Assembly: GCA_002337385.1 (NCBI GenBank)
Contig: DDFY01000012.1
Location: 74,635-138,513, forward strand
Source of the DNA: Erythrobacter sp. UBA1916
GTDB taxonomy: Bacteria > Pseudomonadota > Alphaproteobacteria > Sphingomonadales > Sphingomonadaceae
Direction: 5' to 3'
DNA length: 63,879 nucleotides
Numbering within the stretch: the first letter of the stretch is position 1; the number at the start of each line of letters is the position of its first letter. The position numbers were made by a program, and so were the translations under genes. The notes beneath the pieces are model-generated. The model did not search any database. It worked only from the letters and a program-made list of their open reading frames with translations, and was not told the DNA's origin. Shown piece after piece: positions 33,338 to 43,292 of the stretch.

Positions 33338-34717
33338 TCAAGCGGGCTGCTTGCGCGTGAGCGGTTTGAGCTGCCCGTTCGAAGATTTCCGCGCCAAGGC
33401 TTTCACCCAGATCGTACACACTGCGAAGGTTGTCAGACACCAGAGAATGGCAACCGTCGCGGCCCCGGCTGTTATCGCAAGCCCGCCTTCCGTGACGCGC
33501 AGTATGGCTGCGGCAACGCAAAAGAGGAATATAGACATGCCAGCCATGCTCGCGCCAACCGTGCCGCGCCAATATGTCTGGCCCGTCGTGTCTCTCTGCA
33601 GCCGCTTCAGGTGGAGCCACCCGCCCGATAACGACAGGCCGGCAAGGAAAATGCCGAAGGCGAACCAGATGAGCTTCGTGGTCAGTCCGCCAAAGCTGCC
33701 GAAATGGATCGGGTCCGCCATATGCGACCAACGCCAGTAGGCGCTCAGGTCCCGTGCGGTTTGGTAGTGAGCCACCCGCCCGTCGCGCGGATCGAGATAG
33801 ATCTTGTTGGCCCGGTCTCGCACCAGCAGCGCGTCTGTCTCCCCCTCGGCATAGAAATAGCCGCCGCGATCGAGGCTGATGGAAGTGATCTTCAGGCCCG
33901 GCGCCGCTGCGCGCGTCCGTGCCAGCAGTTCGCCAAGGGAAAGCCGCTGCGATGTCTCGACGTCCAGTTTCGGCAGCGGATTGACGGCCTTGGGATTGGA
34001 ATCGGCATAGGAGAACTTCCCGTCGAGGAAATCCATCCGGCTGGCCTCGAACAGATACCAGGTGCCCGTAAGGCCAATCACCAGCACGAACCAAAGGCTC
34101 CACAGGCCCGCGGTCTTGTGCAGGCTGCTCCAGAAGGCCTTGCTGCCTTTGCCCAGCTGGACCTTGAAGAACCGCCGCCACCAGCGCTTGTAAAAGACCA
34201 GCGCCGTCACGAGCGAGGCAATCAGCGGCAGCGCAAAGATGCAGACCGCATATTTCCCCAGGCCGAACAGCCCGAAGAAATACATGTGAAAATCGCGGAA
34301 GAAGCGATGGAGATTGAAAAATGACGTGCTGCCCGTCACGGCCATGGTCGCTGGATCGACATAGACATGGCGGCGCGTGCCGTCCGCCGCCCTGACGAGC
34401 ACGTCCGCCGCAAAGCTCGGCTCCAACGGCTGCGTTACGTCGAGGATTTTTGCATCGGGCATCGCCCTGGCGGCGGCATCGTGGATCGCCACGATATCGC
34501 CGGTAGTGGTTGACGGCGTGACCCGCATGGCCGGTGTCGTCAGCCAGTCCAGCTCGTGCGAGATCGCGGCAAAGCTGCCGCTCCAGCAGATGATGAACAG
34601 CAGCAGGCCCGGCAGAATGCCGAGCCAGCTGTGCCACTCGTAGTACCTTCTCTTGCCGCCGGACTGTTTCCTGAGCGCAGCCGCCTTTTGCATCGGCGGG
34701 GGCGTCGCGACAGGCAC
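33338..34717 (-). CDS. PepSY-associated membrane protein (iron-regulated type)
   Basis: 459 residues of the PepSY_TM family: a first helix near 28-50 (WLGILPGLLLFIICWSGSFAAI), PepSY-like periplasmic regions, helices near 165-185, 215-235, 340-365 and three more at the C-terminus. The HELDWL after helix 1 and WYLFEASRMDFLDG are family features. It lies 23 nt after the TonB receptor gene at 34741 and probably in its operon. Relatives accompany siderophore receptors and some reduce ferric siderophores. The start is GTG 34717; ATG 34693 is possible. Confidence 0.85.
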   Translation of the reverse strand: MPVATPPPMQKAAALRKQSGGKRRYYEWHSWLGILPGLLLFIICWSGSFAAISHELDWLTTPAMRVTPSTTTGDIVAIHDAAARAMPDAKILDVTQPLEPSFAADVLVRAADGTRRHVYVDPATMAVTGSTSFFNLHRFFRDFHMYFFGLFGLGKYAVCIFALPLIASLVTALVFYKRWWRRFFKVQLGKGSKAFWSSLHKTAGLWSLWFVLVIGLTGTWYLFEASRMDFLDGKFSYADSNPKAVNPLPKLDVETSQRLSLGELLARTRAAAPGLKITSISLDRGGYFYAEGETDALLVRDRANKIYLDPRDGRVAHYQTARDLSAYWRWSHMADPIHFGSFGGLTTKLIWFAFGIFLAGLSLSGGWLHLKRLQRDTTGQTYWRGTVGASMAGMSIFLFCVAAAILRVTEGGLAITAGAATVAILWCLTTFAVCTIWVKALARKSSNGQLKPLTRKQPA

Positions 34718-34740
34718 GGCCAGGCGAGGGGACGAGGTGT

Positions 34741-36969
34741 TCAGAACAACACCTCTATCGATGCGCGAACCTCCAATGGACGCTCCGGGTTCACCGCCAA
34801 GGGTGAGCTGCCCTTGAAGTACCGTGTATCGGTCAGGTTGTGCACGGTCAGGCGATAGACCAAGTCGGCCTTATCGCCCGGACGATCCTGCTGATACTTG
34901 ATGCCTGCATCGAGGCGCGCATAGGCGTCCAGCTTATAGGTGTTGGCATCATCGACGAAGCGGTCCGATTCGTAGAACAGCCCCGCCTGCAGCGCGAGAC
35001 CACTGAGCGGACCATCGATAAATTCGTATTCGCCGCTGACGCTGAGCGCGAGGTCGGGCACACCCGCCGAAGTGTTGCCGAGGATCTCGGGGTCGTCGCT
35101 TTCCTTGAACTCGGCATCGAGATAGGTCGCCGAGCCCGACAGGGTGATATTCTTCGTCAGCAGGCCGACAAGGGAAAGTTCCGCGCCGCGATGCGTCTGC
35201 AAGCCGCGCTGGACGACGGTGTTCGTGACAAGGTCGGTGATGGGGTCATCCTTGCGGTCAGTCGTGAACAGCGTGCCGGTGGCCAGCAGCTTGCCATCGA
35301 GAGCCTCCCATTTCACCCCGACCTCGTACTGTTCGCCGAGCGTGGGATCGAGTTGCTCTCCGGCATTGGCGTAGCCGCCGCCGACCGGTGAATTGGGCTC
35401 GAAGCTCTGGCTGTAAGACACATAGAGCGACAGGTTGGGATCGGGCAGGAATACCGCGCCCAGACGCGGGGTCACATTCTGCGCCGACGCCGAGCGTTTG
35501 TTCGTACCATCGATTTCGCGAAGCTCCGACTTGTAGTCGTTGTACCGCAGGCCAACCAGCACCCGCCATTGGTCGCCAATCGAGATGACGTCATGCGCGG
35601 TAATCCCGAATCTGTCTTCCGATCCGAGGTTCTTCTCCGGTCTGGTGTCGATTTGCGGATCGGGGATGATCTGGGGATCGAACAGGTTGGTGACGAAGTC
35701 GAAATTGCGCGAGGTCTCGTTGTCGTCCCGGCCCACGATGACATAGTCAGCGCCGAACAGCAGTTGATGCTTGAGGAAGCCGGTTTCGACCTCGGCAATC
35801 AGGTCTGCGTAGAGCGTGGTATATTCATAGCGGTTGATCCGGTGCCGGGCGCGGATGGTGATGTCACCGTTCGCATCGGGCAAGCCGCGCGTCTGATTGT
35901 CGTACCGGTCGCGAATATAGTTCTGGTAGCTGACACCCGTGCGCACCCGAAGATTGTCGGACAGGCGGTGGTTCAGCTCGCCATAGGCGTTGAACACGTC
36001 GGAATCGTAACGGGACCAGGGCTGAGTGAAGATTGTGTCGTAATCTAGCTGGGAAAAGTCGCCCGTCAGGCTGGCGAGGCCCAGATCCTGCGGCCGCTGG
36101 TCGTCGGTGAAGTCGGAATTGAAGGTGAAGCTGGTGGCATCGTCGATGTCCCAGTCGAGCGCGGCCGACAGGACTACCCGCTCGGTCTGGAACGGGGTGC
36201 CATCGGCATAATGGCGGAAGGATTTCGAATTCTCATAGACGGCATTCACACGGTATCGCACAGTGCCATCGGCGTTCAGCGGCCCGCCATGATCGAGATG
36301 GGCGTGATAGAGATCGTACATCCCCACGGTCGCCTTGAGCGAGGTCAGCGGCATGTCGGTGGGGCGCTTGGGAATCATGTTGATCAGGCCGCCGGGCGTC
36401 AGCGTGCCGTATAGGACGGAGGACGGCCCTTTCAGCACTTCCACACGGTCGAGCACTTCCACCGGCGAGGAGGCGAGGTGGTAAAACGTGCGGCCATTGC
36501 GCAGGTAGTTGGTCTGGTTTTTGAGCTGGAAGCCGCGAATCTGATAGGACGAATAGGCACCGAGAAAGTTGTTCGCCTTCTGCACACTGGAATCGTTCTG
36601 CAGAACCTGATCGAGACGAAAGGCCTGCTGGTCGGCGATCAGGTCGGAGTTGATGACGAAGATCGCCTGCGGCGTTTCGAGGATCGGCAGGTCGATGCGC
36701 GTCGCGGTGGAGGCGTTGGCATCGTAATAGGTGCGTTGCCCCATCACGATGATGGTTTCGCGCTTGTTGGACGGCGCATCTGTCGCTTGCGATTCGGTGG
36801 AGCTTGGGCGCTGCCCTTCGTCGTCACGCTGGGCGGAAATGGCCGTTCCAGCAGGGCGGTTGGAAGATGTCACTGCGGATTGGGTGTCGGTTTGCGCATG
36901 GGCAGGCTGTGCCGCCATTCCCAATATCGCAATGATAGATGTGTTTGCGGCCCAACGTTCAAACTTCAA
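34741..36969 (-). CDS. TonB-dependent siderophore receptor
   Basis: 742 residues: signal peptide (to about AHAQ), plug domain with ETIIVMGQ TonB-box-like start, LPILETPQAIFVINSDLIADQ (siderophore-receptor plug signature), VEVLKGPSSVLYGTLTPGGLINMIPKRP, and a barrel ending LEVRASIEVLF. The start is TTG 36969 with AGGGGG 5 nt upstream. A Fur-like box lies 25 nt before the start. With the PepSY gene behind it, the unit fits ferric-siderophore uptake; the siderophore is unknown. Confidence 0.92.
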   Translation of the reverse strand: MKFERWAANTSIIAILGMAAQPAHAQTDTQSAVTSSNRPAGTAISAQRDDEGQRPSSTESQATDAPSNKRETIIVMGQRTYYDANASTATRIDLPILETPQAIFVINSDLIADQQAFRLDQVLQNDSSVQKANNFLGAYSSYQIRGFQLKNQTNYLRNGRTFYHLASSPVEVLDRVEVLKGPSSVLYGTLTPGGLINMIPKRPTDMPLTSLKATVGMYDLYHAHLDHGGPLNADGTVRYRVNAVYENSKSFRHYADGTPFQTERVVLSAALDWDIDDATSFTFNSDFTDDQRPQDLGLASLTGDFSQLDYDTIFTQPWSRYDSDVFNAYGELNHRLSDNLRVRTGVSYQNYIRDRYDNQTRGLPDANGDITIRARHRINRYEYTTLYADLIAEVETGFLKHQLLFGADYVIVGRDDNETSRNFDFVTNLFDPQIIPDPQIDTRPEKNLGSEDRFGITAHDVISIGDQWRVLVGLRYNDYKSELREIDGTNKRSASAQNVTPRLGAVFLPDPNLSLYVSYSQSFEPNSPVGGGYANAGEQLDPTLGEQYEVGVKWEALDGKLLATGTLFTTDRKDDPITDLVTNTVVQRGLQTHRGAELSLVGLLTKNITLSGSATYLDAEFKESDDPEILGNTSAGVPDLALSVSGEYEFIDGPLSGLALQAGLFYESDRFVDDANTYKLDAYARLDAGIKYQQDRPGDKADLVYRLTVHNLTDTRYFKGSSPLAVNPERPLEVRASIEVLF

Positions 36970-36993
36970 AATTGCCCCCTGCTATCAAGCGAT

Positions 36994-37010
36994 ATGCGAT
37001 TAGTTCGCAT
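36994..37010. promoter_or_regulatory. Fur-like operator before the siderophore receptor
   Basis: ATGCGA-N5-TCGCAT, a perfect 6-bp inverted repeat 25 nt upstream of the receptor start. The same TAATGCGA-N5-TCGCA pattern occurs at 51247-51261 before the other siderophore receptor, in the same orientation and distance. Confidence 0.6.
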
Positions 37011-37114
37011 TAGCGAGTCGGGCGCATAAAGACGCTTGTCCGCAGTGTCAAACAGGTTGGGGGTTATGGCTCGCAGCGCTGCCGGATGAGATCCTTGAGC
37101 GCGAGCAAAAGCGC

Positions 37115-38002
37115 CTAACGAGAGTTCACTCGGTCGAGCAGGCCCTGCAGGTTGGACTTCAAGTGCTTCACCAGCAGGCTGACCTTGGGCGAGAGATGGC
37201 GCCGGGTAGGGTACACCGCCCAGATAGCTTCGTTGTCGGGTTTTTCTGCGGGCAGAACCTCCTGCAGGCGCCCGGCAGCGAGATGGTCCTTCATATAGAA
37301 GGTGGGGAGCTGGCATATCCCCATTCCGGCCAGGCAGGCTTCAAGAACGGCGGTCCCGCTATTACATTTCCATCGTCCTCGCGGCCGGAATGTCTGTTCG
37401 TTTTGGAAATGCCATTTGGTCGCTGAGCCGACGAGACAATCGTGTCCGCGCAGATCTTCGATATCGCGGGGCGTACCATGTCGGGCAAGGTAGTCGCGGC
37501 TCGCGACCGTAATCATCGTTCGCTCAGCGATGCGCGTGGCGATCAGGCGCGAGTCTTCAAGATGCCCGGTGCGAATGGCAAGATCGAACCTGCGAGTGAT
37601 GATATCGACGATGTCGTTGTCGAGATCGACAGTGACCGAAATGGCTGGGTGGGCCTGGGCAAATTCGCGCACCAACGGGGCGACGAACTGCTCGCCCAGC
37701 GCATAAGAGCAGGTCAAGCTTAGAGCGCCTCGCGGTTCGCCCTTGGCGCCGATCCCGGCAATTGCTTCCTCACGTTCGTCTACCAGCCGCTGACATTGTT
37801 CGAGGAACAGTCGCCCGGTGTCCGTGAGGTGCAGCGAGCGGGTGGTGCGAACCATCAATTGCACGTCGAGGCGCGCTTCCAAACGGGCTACCGCACGGCT
37901 CATATGCGTTGTCGAAGCCCCGAAAGCCTTGGCACCGCTGGCAAAGCTTCCGGCGCGCGCGATGGCGACGAATTCTTCGATGCCATCCCATCCACCGATC
38001 AT
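37115..38002 (-). CDS. LysR-family transcriptional regulator
   Basis: 295 residues with an N-terminal winged helix-turn-helix (EEFVAIARAGSFASGAKAFGASTTHMSRAVARLE) and a co-inducer-binding domain (GALSLTCSYALGEQFVAPLV, RPRGRWKCNSG). It is divergent from the formaldehyde dehydrogenase gene across about 115 nt and is its most likely target, which is a positional inference. It is in the same broad subgroup as the two LysR genes at 55758 and 60605. Confidence 0.9.
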   Translation of the reverse strand: MIGGWDGIEEFVAIARAGSFASGAKAFGASTTHMSRAVARLEARLDVQLMVRTTRSLHLTDTGRLFLEQCQRLVDEREEAIAGIGAKGEPRGALSLTCSYALGEQFVAPLVREFAQAHPAISVTVDLDNDIVDIITRRFDLAIRTGHLEDSRLIATRIAERTMITVASRDYLARHGTPRDIEDLRGHDCLVGSATKWHFQNEQTFRPRGRWKCNSGTAVLEACLAGMGICQLPTFYMKDHLAAGRLQEVLPAEKPDNEAIWAVYPTRRHLSPKVSLLVKHLKSNLQGLLDRVNSR

Positions 38003-38117
38003 GGTGAGCCTTCCTTCAATTATCCCTCAGGTGGTTTAATGCATTGCGTAATCGCTGCTTTATCACCTCCGGGTGGGATGGCTAGAGGGGCTCATATATT
38101 GCAGGAGTTGTTTGAAA

Positions 38118-39230
38118 ATGAAGACCCGCGCCGCCGTAGCCTTTGAGGCGAAGAAGCCGCTCGAAATCGTGGAACTTGACCTCGAAGGCCCGAAGGCGGG
38201 CGAGGTGCTGATCGAGATCATGGCGACCGGCATCTGTCACACCGACGCCTATACGCTCGACGGGTTCGATAGTGAGGGCATCTTCCCCTCGGTGCTCGGC
38301 CACGAGGGCGCGGGGATCGTGCGCGAGGTCGGCGCCGGGGTCACTTCGGTAAAGCCGGGTGACCACGTGATCCCGCTTTATACGCCCGAGTGCCGCCAGT
38401 GTAAGTCATGCCTTTCCGGCAAGACCAACCTGTGCACCGCGATCCGCGCCACCCAGGGCAAGGGCCTGATGCCCGACGGCACCACGCGCTTCTCCTACAA
38501 GGGCCAGCCGATCTACCACTACATGGGCTGTTCGACCTTCTCGAACTTCACCGTGCTGCCCGAGATCGCCGTCGCCAAGATCCGTGAAGACGCGCCGTTC
38601 CAGTCGGCTTGCTATGTCGGCTGCGGCGTGACCACGGGCGTGGGCGCGGTCACCAACACCGCCAAGGTGCAGGTGGGCGACAATGTCGTGGTGTTCGGCC
38701 TCGGCGGGATTGGCCTCAACGTGATTCAGGGCGCACGGCTGGCGGGCGCGAACATGATCATCGGTGTTGATCTCAACCCGGATCGTGAGGAATGGGGCCG
38801 CAAGTTCGGCATGACCGACTTCCTCAACACCACGGGCATGAGCCGCGAAGAGACCGTCGCCAAGATCGTCGAGATGACTGACGGCGGTGCGGACTACACC
38901 TTCGATGCCACCGGCAACACCGAGGTGATGCGCACCGCGCTCGAAGCCTGCCACCGCGGCTGGGGCACCTCGGTGATCATTGGCGTGGCCGAAGCGGGCA
39001 AGGAAATCTCGACCCGCCCGTTCCAGCTGGTGACGGGCCGCAACTGGCGCGGCACGGCCTTCGGCGGGGCCAAGGGTCGCACCGATGTGCCCAAGATCGT
39101 CGACATGTACATGCAGGGCAAGATCCAGATCGACCCGATGATCACCCACGTCATGGGCCTCGAAGAGATCAACACCGCCTTCGACCTCATGCACGAAGGC
39201 AAGTCGATCCGTTCGGTCGTGGTGTTCTGA
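38118..39230 (+). CDS. frmA: S-(hydroxymethyl)glutathione dehydrogenase / class III alcohol dehydrogenase
   Basis: Glutathione-dependent formaldehyde detoxification, also GSNO reduction. 370 residues. The catalytic zinc site is in GICHTDAY and GHEGAGIV; the structural zinc site is CRQCKSCLSGKTNLC; the NAD site is FGLGGIGLNVIQGARLAGA. Start ATG 38118 matches the conserved MKTRAAVAF. No S-formylglutathione hydrolase gene adjoins it. If the window's hydroxylases demethylate N-methyl groups, this enzyme could handle the formaldehyde, but nothing in the sequence ties them together. Confidence 0.94.
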   Translation: MKTRAAVAFEAKKPLEIVELDLEGPKAGEVLIEIMATGICHTDAYTLDGFDSEGIFPSVLGHEGAGIVREVGAGVTSVKPGDHVIPLYTPECRQCKSCLSGKTNLCTAIRATQGKGLMPDGTTRFSYKGQPIYHYMGCSTFSNFTVLPEIAVAKIREDAPFQSACYVGCGVTTGVGAVTNTAKVQVGDNVVVFGLGGIGLNVIQGARLAGANMIIGVDLNPDREEWGRKFGMTDFLNTTGMSREETVAKIVEMTDGGADYTFDATGNTEVMRTALEACHRGWGTSVIIGVAEAGKEISTRPFQLVTGRNWRGTAFGGAKGRTDVPKIVDMYMQGKIQIDPMITHVMGLEEINTAFDLMHEGKSIRSVVVF

Positions 39231-39390
39231 TACCGAGGCTGCTCGTCGATCTCGATACGGCGCCGTTGCTTCCCGACCCGAGGCCGACGAGGATCACCTT
39301 CTGGACTTCCCCTCACGCGGAACGCATCGCGCCGTCCTCAGGAAGCAGGCCTGCTGGCTTCATGATCTGGTTGGCAACGGTGTCGATGCG

Positions 39391-40308
39391 TTAGGGTGAC
39401 GGGATGAGCGGAAGGCGTATCCGGCGCACCAGTCCATTCGTCCGGTCCACAACAAGTATTGTGGAGTCCCCGTCGGGGGAAAAGGCAAATGCCTGACCCT
39501 CGATGTCCAGCGATATGGTGGCGACATGGACCAGGTATGGGCCGGCTTCGGGCGCCTCCAGGACATACATCTCCGGTCGGTCATGGCCGGTGACGTAGAG
39601 CCTGCCATCATGCCCGATCGCGCCGCCTGACGCCGCGTGGGGCGCCATGCGCTCTGTTATCGAGGGCGGAAACATCCACCCGCCGGTGCGCCGCCATTCC
39701 TTGTCGAAGGTGACAAGCGCAGAATAGCGATGGTCCTTATACTCCGCGCCGCGCCGATCGTAATGCGCGAAGGCCGCCAGGAAGCCGTTGCCCATCGGCG
39801 CAAACCAGGTCAGCGAGCCTTCCTCCGTCATGCCGAGGCTGTGGCTGGCCACATGCTCCAGGGTGCCAGTATCGAAGACTTCGACCGAGGAGCCCATCGG
39901 TGCTGCCGGATAGTTCGAGTTGGCGCACCAGAGCTTTCCTTGTTCGGCATAGCAGCTGTTGAGGTGTGCGATCCTTTCGGGATCGCCTTCCCACTTCGCC
40001 ACGAGCGCACCATCGGTCAGCGAATATTTTGCGATGACCGAATTATCGACCGCATAGAAATGATCTTCGTCGACGGCGACGCCCTGATCCGCCTCCGGCG
40101 CTTCCCAGACAGCGAGCGTCTCGGCCTGCAGGAGCGGAACGTCTGCAGCGACGGACCCGGATTCCTGACGCAGCCCCTGCGCTGCAAGCGAAGCTGGCAG
40201 CGCTGCGGCGAGCAGCCCGGCCAGCGCAAGGCCGAGCATGCTCGCTCTCCCGGTAGCGCGCCCGGCCTGAGCCGAACGCGCTACCGTGCAAGGTTTGAAC
40301 ATCGACAT
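39391..40308 (-). CDS. Exported beta-propeller-like protein next to a TonB receptor
   Basis: About 305 residues with an N-terminal signal (LALAGLLAAALPASLAAQG) and repeated WD/NHL-like blades (GVAVDEDHFYAVDNSVIAKYS, KLWCANSNYP, GHDGRLYVTGHDRPEMYVLE, GQAFAFSPDGDSTILVVDR). The start ATG 40308 overlaps the TonB receptor stop (TGATG), so it is co-translated with it. It is probably periplasmic. No catalytic motif is recognised. The receptor-propeller pairing and the divergent PhoD phosphatase suggest handling of an organic phosphate, which is only contextual. Confidence 0.75.
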   Translation of the reverse strand: MSMFKPCTVARSAQAGRATGRASMLGLALAGLLAAALPASLAAQGLRQESGSVAADVPLLQAETLAVWEAPEADQGVAVDEDHFYAVDNSVIAKYSLTDGALVAKWEGDPERIAHLNSCYAEQGKLWCANSNYPAAPMGSSVEVFDTGTLEHVASHSLGMTEEGSLTWFAPMGNGFLAAFAHYDRRGAEYKDHRYSALVTFDKEWRRTGGWMFPPSITERMAPHAASGGAIGHDGRLYVTGHDRPEMYVLEAPEAGPYLVHVATISLDIEGQAFAFSPDGDSTILVVDRTNGLVRRIRLPLIPSP

Positions 40309-43091
40309 CAGAAGCTCGCGCTGAAGCCGAAGTCGAAATTCGCGCCATAGGCCTCGCGGGCAATGACGCGCTGGGGGACGGACTGGTATTCTTGCAGCGG
40401 CTCTGCACCGATGTTCGAGACCGAACCGAACACTTCTAGGCCCTCCATGATACGATAGCCCAGCCGGGCGTCGAACACGGTGCGCGGCGCGCTGTAGGCG
40501 TCGCTTTGTGCACTGGAGCCGACGCCGATGAGGTAGGCGTCCCGATAGTTGACCGCGACGCGCGCCTCGATCGGCCCCTTCTCGTAGAACAGCGCACCGC
40601 CCGCGAGCCACTTCGACTGGCGGAAGAACGGCAGCTCGTCGGTGCGGCCCGGTACGGTCACGTTGCTGTCCACGAAGGTGACGTTGGCCGATACGCCCAG
40701 CCCGTCGAGCGGCGCGGGCAGGAAGCTGAAGCGGCGCACGACATTGGCCTCGACGCCGAACAGCTCGCCGCTATCTGCGTTCTGCGGCTGCGACAGGGTG
40801 ATCAGGTCCACCCCGGCGAAGGTGGTGTCGAGGATGCGCTGGCCGTAGATCGGGTTCTTGATCCGCTTGTAGAACATCGCGACCGAGAACACGCTTTCCA
40901 CATCGGGATAATATTCGGCCGAAAGATCGAAGCCCATCGAGCTGTAGGGTTCGAGATTGGGATTGCCCGCTTCGCCTTCGCCGTCCTCCTCCTCGAAGGT
41001 GGGCACGGTATCGGAATAGTTCGGGCGGCCGATCGTATTGGTCCAGGCAGCGCGAAATGCCAGTTCGGGCTGGGGGCGATAGTTCAGCACCAGGCTGGGC
41101 AGGATATGGGTGTAGTCCTTGTCGAAGCTCAGCGGCGTGATGTCGGACAGCTCGATGTCGCCATCGCCGTCCGTATCGCGGATGGCAAAGGCGTTGTAGC
41201 GGCCCTTGGTATGTTCGACGCGGACGCCGCCCACTGCGGTCAGGTCGCCCAGCTCCAGGCTGGCCATCACGTAGCCGGCATAGATCTTCTCGTTGATATG
41301 GTAGTCTGAAGCCCGGTCGTTGAAGCCGGTCTTCTCCTCGTCGAGTTCAAGCAGGCCGGGGTTCTGGACGAAGAAGTAATCCAGCACCCCGGAATAATCC
41401 ATCGCCGGGCCGAAGCGATAGCGGCCGTCGTAATAGCCGTCGATCTCGGGCAGCGCTTGTCCGGTATCGGCGAAGGTCACGTCCTGGGTCGGTTCCCACT
41501 GCTCCTGATAGTTGTCGCGGTCCTTGGTCCGGTCGATGAACTTCACGCCCGTCTTGATGAAGCTGTCGCTGGCATTGGAGAAGTGGAACGTGAGGTCGGC
41601 CTTGGCGGCGTGCAGGTCCTCGTCAATGGTCTCGCGGCGCAGGCGGATGCGGCGCAGCGGGTAGAATGCGGGATCGTAGAGCCGCTCGTCGCTGTCGACG
41701 AAATAGGGCAGTCCGTCACCCACCTGGATGGTCGAAATCACCTTGCTGCCGGTACGGAATTCGATGTCGTCGCGCACGGGGGTGTGCTCTTCGGCATGGG
41801 CATAGGTGTAGTTGAGCGCCAGATCGACATTGCCGAAGCGCAGTTCCGCGCCCGGGGAGATATTGAACAGCTTCTGAGTCTGATTGTTCTGGCGGAACTC
41901 GCGGCTGGCACGGCCGGAATCGTAGGTTACCTGACCGGCAGCGGGGAATACGGCATCTCCGCGATACATGTCGTAATCGAACTGGTCGCGGCCTTCGTGG
42001 TCGGTGAACTCGTTATAGATGTTGCGCACATATACGCGCATGTCGCTGCTCGGCCGCCAGTCGAGATTGAGGATCCCACCGATGCGTTCGCGCATGATCG
42101 AATAGTCGTAAAAGCGCATGCCGGTAGGAGCGAAGAAGCCGTCATCGACCTCTTCCCAGCTTAGCGGGTCGACGAGCTGGCTGTTGATGAAGCGCTTGGA
42201 ATAGCTGGCCCCTGCGACCACGCCGAATTCGTCGTTGGAGCCAAATGTCTGCCCATGCGTGGCACTGGCACCGAAGCCCAGCTTGTCGGCCATTTCCCCG
42301 TACATTCCGCGACCGGAAATATAGGTGAAAGGCCCCGCTTGGTCGAACGCGGTAGGCGTGACGATATTGATCGAACCGCCGATCGCATTGGCGTCGTAGT
42401 CGGGCGTGACCGTCTTCACGACTTCGATCGCAGCGACGAGGTCCGAAGGGATGGTGTCGAGTGCGACGCGGCGCCCTTCGGCCTCGGGAATGCCGACGAT
42501 ATTGCCGTCGATGGTGACCTGGTTGAGATTGGGGTCAACGCCGCGAATGACGACATAGCGCGGCTCGCTCTGGTCGATTTCCACCGAGATACCCGGCAGA
42601 CGCTGGAGGGCTTCTGCGGTGTTGTAGTCGGGCAGCTTGCCGATACCGTCTGAGGAGACGATGTCCGCCACCACCGAAAGAGCGCGCTTGCGCTCGATCG
42701 AGAGCAGGCGCGAAGTGCGGGCGCCCGTCACCAGGATCATGTCGCCTTCCTCGGCGAGAGCGATAGTGGCATTGGCCGAGACCGCGCCGGTCTCGGGTAC
42801 GGTAACCTGCGTCTCGAAAGGTGAGTAGCCGGGCTGCACTACGCGGAGCGTGTAGGTGCCGGGATTCAGGCCAAGCATGGAATAGCGGCCGTTCTGGTCG
42901 GTGGAGACCGACTGGCCGGTTTCGAGAAGCGTCACCTGTGCGCCGCGAACGGGGCGCTCGAGGTTGGTGCTGTTCACGACACCATTGAGATCGCCTGCAA
43001 GCGCGGTGCCTGGAAGGCAGACGCAGGCGAGCAGGGCGGCGCGGACAATAGAAAAACGGCTGCCCGAAAGGGCAGAATGGCGGAACCTCAT
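40308..43091 (-). CDS. TonB-dependent receptor with N-terminal carboxypeptidase-regulatory-like domain
   Basis: 927 residues. After the signal peptide (to ALAGD) a carboxypeptidase-regulatory-like beta-sandwich (LNGVVNSTNLERPVRGAQV to about 105) precedes the plug (DGIGKLPDYNTAEALQRLPG) and a large barrel ending FDFGFSASF. This architecture is common among sphingomonad and Caulobacter receptors for larger organic ligands. A strong AAGGAGG lies 5 nt before ATG 43091. It is followed by the propeller protein and is divergent from the PhoD-like phosphatase. Confidence 0.92.
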   Translation of the reverse strand: MRFRHSALSGSRFSIVRAALLACVCLPGTALAGDLNGVVNSTNLERPVRGAQVTLLETGQSVSTDQNGRYSMLGLNPGTYTLRVVQPGYSPFETQVTVPETGAVSANATIALAEEGDMILVTGARTSRLLSIERKRALSVVADIVSSDGIGKLPDYNTAEALQRLPGISVEIDQSEPRYVVIRGVDPNLNQVTIDGNIVGIPEAEGRRVALDTIPSDLVAAIEVVKTVTPDYDANAIGGSINIVTPTAFDQAGPFTYISGRGMYGEMADKLGFGASATHGQTFGSNDEFGVVAGASYSKRFINSQLVDPLSWEEVDDGFFAPTGMRFYDYSIMRERIGGILNLDWRPSSDMRVYVRNIYNEFTDHEGRDQFDYDMYRGDAVFPAAGQVTYDSGRASREFRQNNQTQKLFNISPGAELRFGNVDLALNYTYAHAEEHTPVRDDIEFRTGSKVISTIQVGDGLPYFVDSDERLYDPAFYPLRRIRLRRETIDEDLHAAKADLTFHFSNASDSFIKTGVKFIDRTKDRDNYQEQWEPTQDVTFADTGQALPEIDGYYDGRYRFGPAMDYSGVLDYFFVQNPGLLELDEEKTGFNDRASDYHINEKIYAGYVMASLELGDLTAVGGVRVEHTKGRYNAFAIRDTDGDGDIELSDITPLSFDKDYTHILPSLVLNYRPQPELAFRAAWTNTIGRPNYSDTVPTFEEEDGEGEAGNPNLEPYSSMGFDLSAEYYPDVESVFSVAMFYKRIKNPIYGQRILDTTFAGVDLITLSQPQNADSGELFGVEANVVRRFSFLPAPLDGLGVSANVTFVDSNVTVPGRTDELPFFRQSKWLAGGALFYEKGPIEARVAVNYRDAYLIGVGSSAQSDAYSAPRTVFDARLGYRIMEGLEVFGSVSNIGAEPLQEYQSVPQRVIAREAYGANFDFGFSASF

Positions 43092-43292
43092 GACGACCTC
43101 CTTGGATTCTGTTTGAGAGCTGAATCGTGTTGGGGGGCCGTTAGGAACTCTGCTTGACGGTGCGATGATGCTTTTGGTGGCTTTTTGTTACAATCGGCGC
43201 GGGGAGTGTCACGTTTCAGGTGGGTAAAGCGCCGCGGCGGTTGGCCTGCGAGCGGCCCCGAAATTGTCATCCAAGCTTGGTAGCCGACGCGC

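Noticed and set aside
43092..43292. Pho box between the TonB receptor and phoD
   Set aside because: Single TGTCA-like words occur, but no pair at the expected spacing is convincing.
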